Source: Mesostigma viride
Lineage: Eukaryota > Streptophyta > Mesostigmatophyceae > Mesostigmatales > Mesostigmataceae
NCBI GenBank assembly: GCA_009746045.1
Contig: RPFO01001677.1
Location: 227,501-250,000, forward strand
DNA: 22,500 nt
Reading direction: 5' to 3'
Shown one piece after another: positions 9,531-17,125 of this stretch (position 1 is the first letter of the stretch; the number at the start of each line of letters is the position of its first letter). The translations under genes and the position numbers were made by a program. The notes below the pieces were generated by a model that searched no databases, had not been told where the DNA came from, and saw nothing but the letters and a program-made list of their open reading frames with translations.

Positions 9531-9590
9531 GCGTATTATCCCGTATTATACCGTATTATACCGTATTATACCGTATTATACTTACTATAC
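9531..9590. repeat. CCGTATTATA 10-bp tandem repeat
   Basis: Four perfect CCGTATTATA units occupy 9541-9580. They are preceded by one variant unit (GCGTATTATC, 9531-9540) and followed by the decayed CTTACTATACGG. Within the next 70 bp, GCGTATAACCGCGTATTACG and AATACGCG echo the same motif. A 10-bp period equals about one helical turn. Confidence 0.95.
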
Positions 9591-9599
9591 GGACCCTGT

Positions 9600-10049
9600 G
9601 CGTATAACCGCGTATTACGTGTAATGGAACTCTGCAACCAATACGCGTGAAGCGCCAAGCGGGCAAAGCGAGCGGCCGCTTCAGCAGCCTCCTTTCCGGA
9701 ACGCCGCGAAGGAGCAAGTCACGATTTCTCTCCGGAGCGCAGCGATGGATGGAGCACGTTACTCAGAACTACTGTACGGATGCATGGCCTGGAACATACG
9801 GTGTAGGGGCACCGGCCGCGGGCAGAGTAGCAGCGGGGAAGTGGGGGGGCCTTGGTAGCCTCACTCACGTGACGAAAATGGCTGACGGCGGTATGGCTGA
9901 CAGCGGACCTCAGATCTTTTGCATCTGAGCCCCAAAGTTGGTCAGATCACTTGCATTCGATGCGCCTTTTTAAGACGCACTCGCCAGTGTAATCGGTTAC
10001 TGCTGAAACGCAGTATCGACAAATTAAGTTACGCACGTGACAAGCAGCT
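9600..10049 (+). other. Probable 5' untranslated region of a LINE (inferred)
   Basis: This stretch precedes the ATG at 10050 of the decayed ORF1. It is GC-rich, with CACGTGACGAAAATGGCTGA and a short ATGGCTGAC repeat (9888-9902), and has no credible coding frame. By position it could be the 5' UTR and internal promoter of the LINE whose ORF1 follows. No transcription start or element end can be fixed from sequence alone, so this is inference. Confidence 0.35.
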
Positions 10050-11544
10050 ATGACGACTCCAAAAGCAAAGCGAGGTTTGGAAAAGGAGCTTTCCGGCTCC
10101 CAGCCCAACCCACTCGCCATCGTCCTTGCCCAGCCGTCTGAGCCCGCCAACCCATCGCCAGCAAACCCATCGCCCACAGCCTTGCCCGAGCAGCCTCAAG
10201 AAACCCTGCCATGAACACAAATTGCGAAAGTACCTACCAGATTACGACCGCTTTTCTTTCAGCAACTGGCTGCAACTGACCATTGAGGAAGAATGCGCCA
10301 AACAAAATAGTGCTTGTCTTAGCACAAGAACGCAAGCTCCTTGGGGCCTGCTTTTCTTTCAGCAACTGGCTAGCTGCAACTGACCAAGGAAGAATGCGCC
10401 GAAATAGTGCATTTCTTAGCACAAGAACGCAAGTAAGCTCCTGGGGGCCTTAGGGCCCATCCCCGCCAACGACCTGGAGGCGTTCTTCGCCAGCTAGGCC
10501 AGAGCTCAGCCACCGCCTCGCTATCCTGTGCAGCTTCTTCCAGCTAACTATGGACAACATCGTCGCTAAGCTCCGCACCCCATGCAGCCTGGCCTGCGCA
10601 GCCGACAGCCACATCGGCTCCTTCCCTCTGCAAGGATGACATCCGAGCAGTGCTGGAGGAGCACGTGACCTGGCCGTTGGCCGAGAAGCTGACCTCGCTG
10701 AACACGACGCTCAACACGGTGGAGGCCCGGGTCTCCAATGTGGAAATCAAGGTCGTCCACAAGCTCCAGTTCACGGCGCTGCACACCGCGGCGCAGGCAT
10801 CTGAGACGCACACTGCACTTGCCTCTCGATCGCCTAAACCAGGTGGAGGGCAAGTGCGGCGTGCTCATGAAGAAGCTTGAAGAAGCCATCACTGCCCACA
10901 CCGAGGCCCTGGCCTCACAGGTCCTAAACTGATAGCGGAGCAGACGGCCACCATCGCATCCCAGCCACCCCGGCAGGATGCTGGCGACCACCCGCCCCTC
11001 TCCTTAATGCGGACCTGCTGCGGACAGCGACCGCCTCAACTACCGACGCCATGCATCGCTACGAAACTCCAGGAGCTGGAATCTGACCTTCGCCAGGCAC
11101 AACAACGGGAGGCCACCGACCGCGCCCGCCGCGACCGGTCGGGTGGTGCTGCGTCGATTCCCCCAGTCTGAAGCCAGGTGAGACGTCAACCACCCTTGCC
11201 GACGAGCTTAACACGGGACCAGCTCCTTACCCTCATGGGCCTGGTAGGTGAGGTAGAACTGCGTGGGTGCCACCGCCTTCCCCACTCACGGGACAAGACG
11301 GCTCCCCCACCAGTCCTGCTCACCTCCCCCTCCTGTGAGGACAAGCAGCGGTTCCTTTCTCGTCGCAAGAGGTTGCACGACCTCACCTGGACGCTGGACG
11401 ACGACCCCCGCCCAGCAGCAGCAGCGACGCAACCTGTGGCCGGAACACCTCCACCACAAGCAGGACCCCCCGAAGCCCAAGGTGTACTGGAGGGGCGGGG
11501 ACCTGATGATCAACCACAAGATGTGGATGCCCCCTGCGGGCTAG
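10050..11544 (+). pseudogene. LINE ORF1 (L1-type nucleic-acid-binding protein), decayed
   Basis: Coding remnants in changing frames spell an ORF1-like protein. A start at ATG 10050 (MTTPKAKRGLEKELSGSQ..., a Pro/Ala/Ser-rich 54-codon piece) stops at 10212. Next come LSHRLAILCSFFQLTMDNIV (about 10505-10565), a heptad-like coiled coil AEKLTSLNTTLNTVEARVSN (about 10680-10740) continuing LDRLNQVEGKCGVLMKKLEE in another frame, a further helix KLQELESDLRQAQQREATD, then PSCEDKQRFLSRRKRLHDL and TPAQQQQRRNLWPEHLHHK followed by KVYWRGGDLMINHK. The last two match the C-terminal region of L1/Tx1-type ORF1 proteins, which bind the element RNA as trimers joined by the coiled coil. At least four frameshifts; no product expected. 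It is not clear whether it belongs to the (TTAC)n LINE family. Confidence 0.7.
10251..10450. repeat. 100-bp direct tandem duplication
   Basis: CTTTTCTTTCAGCAACTGGC starts at 10251 and again at 10351. Each copy runs through CAACTGACC, GGAAGAATGCGCC, CTTAGCACAAGAACGCAAG and GCTCCT.GGGGCC. Small indels separate them, such as TAGC inserted after CTGGC in copy 2 and losses around AATAGTGC. Both copies start with a pyrimidine run ending in CAG, like a 3' splice site. It lies inside the decayed ORF1 and contributes to its frame loss. Confidence 0.93.
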
Positions 11545-12249
11545 AATAGCTTGTAAATAGCCCTAGCTTGTATCCATTGGTAGTCACTGCCGCCATGGCA
11601 GCCATGCCAAGAATGTTTGCCTAGCTGTGCCATACCTAGCCACGTGCACCGCCTACACACGGTACACAACCAGCCATACCCTTAGCTTAGTCCTTGTACA
11701 GCCATGCTACAGTTGTGCTCCCGAGTGGCATCTATCCGCTGGCCGGTAGTCGCCGGCCTGGGCGCCTAGTCAGGTGGGCATCAAAGATTGGTGTCTAGAT
11801 GCTAGTCGGTGCCTAAGCAAGGTACGGAAGCCAGTGCGCGCCGGGACGGTCAGAGAACCGTCGCCCTCGGTAGCACAGATCCGGCCGCTGAGTGCCGGTA
11901 GTCCTGGGTTAGAGGCTCGAGCATGCACTATCGGGTAGCCTACCGGTAGTCTCGGGTTAGAGGCTCGAGCATGCCTTATCGGTTAGCGCCGCGCCGCTGA
12001 GCTCCTTGCGGCCTGGCCAGCTGCAAGGGTTCAATAGCAATCAGTGGCGGCTGCGGGCTCAGCCTCCCACAATCGGTTCCCCAAACAACAAAAATCCCGT
12101 CTCCATCGCCGGCGTGCTAGCCAGCGGTGAAGGGCATTCAACTTGTATTCACAACAGTCAACATTACCGTTGACCATTTTTCTGGGCTCATGGCGCGTGG
12201 CGCGGAGCGAACGCCAGCTCCAACCCAGGACCAGGGAACGCAAGCATAA
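11545..12249. other. Non-coding leader, possible LTR, before gag
   Basis: About 700 bp between the end of the LINE ORF1 and the gag-like frame. I see no coding. It contains a 48-bp tandem repeat (11895-11990) and many CCGGTAGTC-like words. A TGGCGGCTGCGGGCTC at 12045 sits where a primer-binding site (TGG...) might lie, and TGTAAATAG near 11553 could be an LTR start. No matching copy is found after the polypurine tract downstream, so an LTR here is only a possibility. Confidence 0.35.
11895..11990. repeat. 48-bp tandem repeat
   Basis: Two units begin CCGGTAGTC at 11895 and 11943 and share GGGTTAGAGGCTCGAGCATG followed by TATCGG.TAGC. Differences are few (TCCTGGG against TCTCGGG; CACTATCGGGTAG against CCTTATCGGTTAG). 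In LTR elements such short repeats often lie in the U3 enhancer region, which would fit the gag frame 260 bp downstream, but this is not shown. Confidence 0.9.
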
Positions 12250-13385
12250 ACTCCGGCGGATGGGAGTGGCGCAGCCACCGTGGCGACTGAGCCAGCTGGT
12301 GGCTCGGTCAGCACAGCTCCGGGGCAGCAGTCAGCACCAACTGCCCGGAAAGTTTTCAAGAAAGAAGAGCTGCCAAGTAAGCTGCCAGAAATTCTGACGC
12401 CGTCCGCCGTGGAGGAGTTTATTAACAGCTTGGGCGAGCTCCGGCAGGACTACAGCGAACTGTCCGACGCAGTTTTCCTCACCAAGCTGCGCCGGTCAGA
12501 GGTATGCAACGAGGCTACGGGTAATGCGGACGTGCGAGGGGTCATTATCAACGCCAGCAAAGAGGCGTGGACCTGGCCCGACACAGTGAAGGCCCTGCAA
12601 GAGGTGCTCGACACCTCAAGCTTTCCTGACGAGGAAAAGGAGGGGCAGGCGCTGGTGCGCAACCTGTCGCTTGACCCCAATTACCTCAGCTCGGACATGG
12701 CCAGATTCGCGGCCCAGGTCCGGAGCAAGGGTGTCTTGAAGCACATGAGTAGCGAATATTTACTCAGCGCAGTTCTGGATGCGCTGGGGCTGACGCCAGA
12801 GAGCCGTGCCAATGTCAAGGCCGGTCTCGGCATGAAACTTGCGCTAGCTTCTTCCGTGGTAGTGGGCACCCCGGACGACCAGAAACGGTTCAACGCAGCC
12901 ATGGCGCACCTCCGAGAGATGTTCAAGGACCGGGGCGGCCCCAGGCGTAACAACAAGCTGCCGACATGCAGTTGCTCAGGTAAACCCTGTGCCTGCCTCG
13001 ACCCCGCCAGCAGCTTCTCTGTCGGACTTGACCACTCTTGTTACCCAGCTGTCCACGACGGTGGCCGAGACAACGTGGTGCGAATGTTGGGTGGCAAACG
13101 CCGAGCTCGCGGTGGTCGGCACAACCAGAACGCGTCCAGCAAACGCGGGCCGGGAGGCGGTCAGGGCAAGCAGCCTCGACAGGAGGGCGGCACTGGCAGG
13201 GTGGCGTCCCCAAGGAGAAGGTCGTCTGCGAGCGGTGCACCGGCGTGGGGCACACCGAGGCCAACTGCACGCTGCGGCTGGACCTCGGCAAGGCGGCTCG
13301 AGTGTGCCGGCGCTGCTGGGCGGTTCGGCTTCCTGGACACGACCCCAACACATGCCGCGCCCCACGGCCAGCCATGCCCAAGTGA
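12250..13385 (+). pseudogene. gag: Gag-like capsid/nucleocapsid protein, start lost and frameshifted
   Basis: A frame open from the stop at 12247 reads about 240 residues of soluble helical protein (FKKEELPSKLPEILTPSAVE, ...FINSLGELRQDYSEL..., ...YLLSAVLDALGLTPESRANV..., AHLREMFKDRG), consistent with a capsid domain. A basic stretch follows (GGKRRARGGRHNQ, about 13090-13130). In the next frame lies a canonical zinc knuckle CERCTGVGHTEANC (CX2CX4HX4C, 13227-13268) and then a looser one, CX2CX7HX4C (13305-13355), ending at TGA 13383. Gag packages element RNA in cytoplasmic particles. The frame probably changes two or three times between about 12960 and 13200, where LTTLVTQLSTTVAE in a third frame also looks genuine. 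The expected start codon reads GTG in an otherwise perfect GCCACC..G context at 12280; there is no ATG in frame until about 12696. Confidence 0.8.
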
Positions 13386-13536
13386 CGTCATAGACGTGAT
13401 GTGTGTCGCGGTGAGTCGGCTAGGCGTGAGGATGCTGTGCCTTGTAGTCCTAATAATGTTCCCACGTCAGTGGTTCAGAATGGAAGTGCAAGCGCTGCAG
13501 CTGATCAGGAGTGCGTGCCCAGCGTGGTCGCAATAG

Positions 13537-14823
13537 AGCCTGAACACGCCCTTCCGGAGCTCACCCCTTCGATCAGGTGAGATAGTGCCGGCAGATGCCG
13601 AGGTAGCCCCTCACGTAGACGTGGAGTTGGGTCGCCGCCTCAGTCAGGCCTCACTAGAGCACATTGCCGACAGGAATGCACATGCAGAGAGCTTGGCGGG
13701 GCAGGTGCCTAGCATAGAAGGGGATGGCACCACCCCCACGGCCATAGGATTGCGGATGCTTGCTCACCAGATTCACCTTGCGGTGGGTCATGTGGCAGGG
13801 CAAACGCTAGACTCGGCGACTCGGCTTATGGGGGCACCGGGGTTGAAGGTCGCTCAGGCGGAGTTAGAGGAGTGCCACGCATGCGCAAGTGTCAGGAAGA
13901 ATTAGCGTAGGCGCTGGCATGCTAAGACTCCTTCCCCGTACCGGGGGAGGTTAGTGGGGGATGTCATGCATTTGGAGGAGGGGGACTATTATTTGGTCTT
14001 GATGGATCGCTATACCAAGTTCCTAGCCATCGAGCCCCTGCCAAGCATGGTAGAGGAGTCCTTGTGGCGGGGGCTGCGCATTGCCATGTCTCACTTCTTT
14101 CCCATTTCTGAGGACATGTTGGACCAACAATTTGATTGCATTGTGGGGCGGGAGGGCTGTGAGATTGTGGTTATTGCTGGGCGGCAGGACCATGGCAACT
14201 TGGGGCTGATTGATAGGCACATCAGCAGCGTAAAGGGCATGGCAGCCAAGCAGCAGGCCAGCGGGTTAGGATTCAAGCCTGCGGGGCAGCCTTATGCACA
14301 ACGCGCGCTGTGGTGCCGCTTGCTCATGGACAAGTACAACAGCCAGGTGCTTTTCAAGCTGCCCCAGGGACTAGGTCTTATTACCGCGCGGGGGCTGCAG
14401 TCGGGCATTTACCCTCCGGACGTGGCAGACCATTGGGAGGCCCACCTCGCTACCACCGCTGAGGTTAGGCGGCAGTTAGACCGCACTCAGCCTGACTTGT
14501 CGCAGGAGTGGGAGCTGGGGGAGTTGGTCTTGTTTCACAAGGAGAATTCCTTTGGCAATCGGGGGCAGATGCAAGGGCCAGGCATGGTGGTGGATTTGGA
14601 CTGGGTGCATAATAGGCGGGTGAAGGTGCACTGGGAGCATAGGGACTATCTCATCCCGTGGGATAAGGTGTATCGGTACAAGGCGTCCGATGCCCAGGTC
14701 CAGGCGGCCAAGGAGCACAGCCGCCAGCTCGGTTGGGATGTGGATAGCCGGCCGGCCAAGCGGTACAACTGCTACGTCCTGCATGGCTATGCTCAGATTA
14801 CTTGCCCACGCCCCTTGTTATGA
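13537..14823 (+). pseudogene. Retroelement integrase interrupted by one stop codon
   Basis: One frame reads from 13537 to the TGA ending at 14823, broken only by TAG at 13903-13905. The N-terminal zinc-binding site is H-x4-H (13774, 13789), then x27, then C-x2-C (13873, 13882). After the stop follows RRRWHAKTPSPYRGRLVGDV and the core YYLVLMDRYTKFLAIEPLPS. Asp at 13960 fits the first catalytic residue. The later ones are unclear: Asp 14113 and Asp 14212 (LIDRH) would give D-x32-D, not D-x35-E. The C-terminal part (WELGELVLFHKEN, GPGMVVDLDW, VKVHWEHRDYLIPWDKVY) resembles the DNA-binding end of LTR-element integrases. It would insert element cDNA into the host chromosome. No protease, RT or RNase H lies before or after it. 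Gypsy, Copia or BEL affiliation is not decidable by eye. Confidence 0.78.
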
Positions 14824-14908
14824 TATGCTCACATGGGTCTTATTGCACCCACAGATCTTGCCGGATCGTTTATCGGGTCCGATTGCAGCTGTGGCATGCC
14901 TCTGGCAT

Positions 14909-14923
14909 GAAGGAGAAAGGGGG
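14909..14923 (+). other. Polypurine tract candidate
   Basis: A 15-base purine run, GAAGGAGAAAGGGGG, lies 86 bp after the integrase stop. This is where an LTR retroelement keeps the RNA primer for plus-strand synthesis, just before the 3' LTR. The sequence that follows (TCTCTGCCC...) is cut after 27 bp by LINE copy d and does not match the leader at 11545-12249. The 3' LTR is therefore missing, very diverged or not of the TG..CA type. Confidence 0.45.
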
Positions 14924-14950
14924 TCTCTGCCCTTTCTTCCTGTTGTGCAC

Positions 14951-15052
14951 TAAGTAAGTAAGTAAGTACTTGCGTGTCATGCGCAAAGGCATGCCACGGA
15001 GTACTATGCTAATCTCATTAGAAAAATAATTACACAAAAGTTTAAACAAATA
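14951..15052 (-). mobile_element. LINE copy d, 102-bp 3' fragment with 9-bp TSD
   Basis: Very short insertion holding only the tail (TAAGTAAGTAAGTAAGTACTTG on the plus strand) and the 3' UTR through GTTTAAACAAATA. It is flanked by identical GTTGTGCAC at 14942-14950 and 15053-15061, a 9-bp target-site duplication, which fixes both ends of the element to the base or nearly so. It belongs to the TTTAAAC subfamily and interrupts the sequence after the polypurine tract, so it is younger than the gag/integrase element. Confidence 0.95.
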
Positions 15053-15061
15053 GTTGTGCAC

Positions 15062-15295
15062 ACAGAGGGATTAAAAGCACTTCGGTGCTCCGTGACTCCC
15101 CATGCAACGGGAGCACGAGTTTAATTAATTAATTAATTACGTGGGCGGCCGGGTATAAGTGAGCGCTGTGTGGCGTGCACGCCGGGCAAGGCTAACCTTT
15201 GGGCCTTGGGGCTTCAGGGGCCGTGGGGGGTGGCGTGCGGGACTGCGGGACTGAGGGCGCGGCGCGGCGGGCAAACGGGTGGCGTACCCGGCGCG
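15062..15295. other. GC-rich spacer with a TTAA run
   Basis: It contains a small hairpin (AGCACTTCGGTGCT near 15078), the run TTTAATTAATTAATTAATTA (15120-15139), and a GGTATAAG possible TATA element at 15153. The rest is G-rich low-complexity sequence (GTGGGGGGTGGCG, GGGCGCGGCGCGGCGGGC). I see no coding frame with family resemblance. Confidence 0.45.
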
Positions 15296-15497
15296 CGCAT
15301 TAACTTTGGTTGACCAGCGAATCTGTTATCGCTCGTAACATTGTGCGGAACCTTAGAAGCCGAGTGGCAAAAGGTTTCCGCACAACAATATCCTGACTAA
15401 AACCTAGCCTCTTGCATGGGCGAAGACGAATCACTAGGCTCGGAACACCCGCAAATATGAATATGAATAGTATGAGCGCAAGTGGCGCTGATATGGA
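15296..15497. repeat. Hairpin repeat, copy B
   Basis: Starts GCGCATTAACTTTGGTTGAC and contains the hairpin ATTGTGCGGAACCTT / AAGGTTTCCGCACAA (15340-15389) with the loop-side word AGTGGCAAA. It then runs through CCTAGCCTCTTGCATGGGCG, TCACTAGGCTCGGAAC and AATATGAATATGAATAGTATGAGCGCAAGTGGCGCTGATATGG broken up here as ...GAGCGCAAGTGGCGCTG.... Both halves match copy C, which has the long (ATGAAT)n array at the point where this copy has two units. It ends at about 15497 against LINE copy e. Confidence 0.75.
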
Positions 15498-15719
15498 TAT
15501 CTATCTGTGCTCGATCCGCGTCCGCATGATAGACAAGGAGAAATGGGCTGCCGTCTGCGATAAGTGACCTTCCTTAGGGGCATTCTCCTGTTTTCTCCCC
15601 TTGCACGGGCCCCGCGGCCCATTGCTAGAATGCAGGGTAGGAGTCCACAGGTGCAGGTTCTAATTGCCCCTGAGGCCATAGCCGCTACACTAACACCTCG
15701 TCTGCCACTACAGTAGAGG
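15498..15719 (+). mobile_element. LINE copy e, 5' part, split by copy f
   Basis: Plus-strand fragment of the end of ORF2, from CTATCTGTGCTCG to the target site ACAGTAGAGG (15710-15719). It corresponds to the codons for ..VRARMIDKEKWAA..DKHLPEG... and on to ...ITVE. A TGA replaces the expected Lys/His region at about 15565 and there are small indels, so this is a pseudogene piece. It resumes after copy f at 16417. Confidence 0.9.
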
Positions 15720-15721
15720 CC

Positions 15722-16219
15722 CGGGCCGAGCTCTACTGCGAGCTCCCTCTTGTCACCCATACCATCCGACACCGCCGCCTCCTCTTTGCCGGCCATCTTG
15801 CCCGCACAGACCAGGTGAATACCGATGTGGGCCCTGCCGGGGGGCTTAAGACGGGCCAACCAGGTAGACACCTCCTCCTATGGCAGGGTCCCCTTGTCCC
15901 ATCGCAACCCACTGGCAGACTTGCGCGCGCCGGGCACCGGCGCGGCGCGACCCGGACCTATGTGACACAACTGCTTGAAGATGCAGGGCTTCTGGGACTA
16001 TCCGTACTCCGCGCCCGCATGATTGACAAGGAGAAATGGGATAAGCACCTCCCCGAGGGGTATGCTCCTGTTTTCTCCCCACGGGCCCCGCGGCCCGTTG
16101 CTAGCCAGGGTAGAAGTCCGCAGGTGGAGGTTATTGGTCCTGAGGATAGCCGCTACACTACCGCCTCGTCTGCCATTACAGTAGAGGACAGCTCGGATGA
16201 GGATTACATCCCCATCTAG
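15722..16219 (+). CDS. LINE ORF2 C-terminal fragment, open frame (copy f)
   Basis: This is 165 codons without interruption. It opens RAELYCELPLVTHTIRHRRL LFAGHLARTDQVNTD (shown in two parts) and continues through WQGPLVPSQPTGRLARAGHR, TRTYVTQLLEDAGLLGLSV, ARMIDKEKW and DKHLPEGYAPVFSPR to an acidic end EDSSDEDYIPI. The I..RRL.FAGH motif is the usual end-of-ORF2 signature of non-LTR retrotransposons, after the RT. It lacks endonuclease and RT because of 5' truncation, so it is not functional by itself and has no start of its own. Compared with copy h it lacks four residues (AAIC) before DKHLPEG, an in-frame 12-bp loss. Confidence 0.85.
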   Translation, partial: RAELYCELPLVTHTIRHRRLLFAGHLARTDQVNTDVGPAGGLKTGQPGRHLLLWQGPLVPSQPTGRLARAGHRRGATRTYVTQLLEDAGLLGLSVLRARMIDKEKWDKHLPEGYAPVFSPRAPRPVASQGRSPQVEVIGPEDSRYTTASSAITVEDSSDEDYIPI

Positions 16220-16333
16220 TGCTTAACGGTTGGGGGATGATGCAGACGATATTTGTTTAAACTTTTGTGTAATTGTTTTTCTAATGAGATTAGCATAGTA
16301 CTCCGTGGCATGCCTTTGCGCATGACACGCAAG

Positions 16334-16335
<2 letters not shown>

Positions 16336-16406
<71 letters not shown>
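16336..16406 (+). repeat. (TTAC)n tail of LINE copy f
   Basis: About 18 uninterrupted TTAC units follow GACACGCAAGTAC. Their position between the 3' UTR and the target-site duplication shows that the tetramer is the element's own 3' terminus, in place of poly(A). Confidence 0.97.
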
Positions 16407-16409
<3 letters not shown>

Positions 16410-16416
16410 GTAGAGG

Positions 16417-16659
16417 ACAGCTAGCTCAGATGAGGATTATATCCCCCTCTAGTGACTATGAGGTTGGGGCATGATGCAGACGATATTTGTAACTTTCGTG
16501 TACTTATTTTTTTTTCCTGATGAGATTAGCGAAGTATACTCCGTGGCATGTCCATGCGCATGACACGCAAGGACTTACTTACTTACTTACTTACATACTT
16601 ACTTACTTACTTACATACTTACTTACTTACTTACTTACATACTTACATACATACTTACA

Positions 16660-16720
<61 letters not shown>
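16417..16720 (+). mobile_element. LINE copy e, 3' part and tail
   Basis: Resumes copy e directly after the duplicated target site with ACAGCTAGCTCAGATGAGGA, the ORF2 end, and a 3' UTR of the AACTTTCGTG type, ending GACACGCAAGGACTTACTTA. The tail (16573-16720) is ACTT repeats mixed with ACATACTT. It is longer and less pure than that of copy f, as expected of an older tail that has picked up a T-to-A change and spread it. Confidence 0.92.
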
Positions 16721-16749
<29 letters not shown>

Positions 16750-16908
16750 CATACATACATACATACATACATACATACATACATACATACATACATACAT
16801 ACATACATACATACATACATACATACATACATACATACATACATACATACATACATACATACATACATACATACATACATACATACATACATACATACAT
16901 ACATACAT
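16721..16908. repeat. (ACAT)n microsatellite, left block
   Basis: About 47 pure ACAT units directly continue the tail of LINE copy e. Single ACAT units already occur inside that tail at about 16614-16660, so the array probably grew from the LINE tail. Open frames here (Tyr-Ile-His-Thr, or Met-Tyr-Val-Cys on the other strand) are products of the period. Confidence 0.98.
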
Positions 16909-16923
16909 TGTTAAGCCTCCCAC

Positions 16924-16960
16924 GGTCCTTAATTTAGGACTTTGTCCTAAATTAAGGACC
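16924..16960. repeat. Perfect 17-bp inverted repeat with 3-base loop
   Basis: GGTCCTTAATTTAGGAC, then TTT, then the exact reverse complement GTCCTAAATTAAGGACC. Each arm is itself nearly palindromic (GTCCT...AGGAC). It would form a stable hairpin in single-stranded DNA or RNA. There is no T-run after it that would suggest a terminator. Confidence 0.97.
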
Positions 16961-16974
16961 AATTTACCATAACC

Positions 16975-17125
16975 GAGGTACCGGGGGGGGGGGGTCACTA
17001 TATGGACCGTACCCCATGTGGACCGTACCCGGCATGATGTACCCGACCCGTGGTACCGGCACATGGTACCCGGATTCCGTACCCGGGTACCGGGTATCAT
17101 GGCGGGAAAGTAGGTACCTCGACCA
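16975..17125. repeat. GTACC-rich cluster and 12-base G run
   Basis: About nine GTACC words lie within 150 bp (GAGGTACC, ACCGTACCCC, ATGTACCCG, TGGTACCGG, GGGTACCGGG, AGGTACCTCG and others), with a twelve-base G homopolymer at 16983-16994. TATGGACCGTACCC and TGTGGACCGTACCC are a short direct repeat. The many KpnI-like GGTACC palindromes are unlike the neighbouring sequence. No function recognised. Confidence 0.75.

Larger units (their letters stand above)
15720..16406 (+). mobile_element. LINE copy f, nested insertion with 10-bp TSD
   Basis: A 5'-truncated copy inserted in copy e. It begins within ORF2 at CCCGGGCCGAG and includes an intact reading frame to the natural ORF2 stop. The 3' UTR has GGTTGGGGGATGATGCAGAC, GTTTAAACTTTTGTG and GACACGCAAG, and it ends in about 18 TTAC units (16336-16406). 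Identical ACAGTAGAGG flanks it at 15710-15719 and 16407-16416. The long pure tail, the open frame and the clean duplication make it one of the youngest copies here. TTTAAAC subfamily. Confidence 0.96.

Noticed and set aside
11286-11519. Minus-strand frames across the LINE ORF1 and gag regions
   Set aside because: Shadows of GC-rich coding remnants on the plus strand, which carry the recognisable motifs.
14476-14784. 102-codon minus-strand frame rich in Pro/His/Leu
   Set aside because: Antisense to the integrase C-terminal region, which is well supported on the plus strand.
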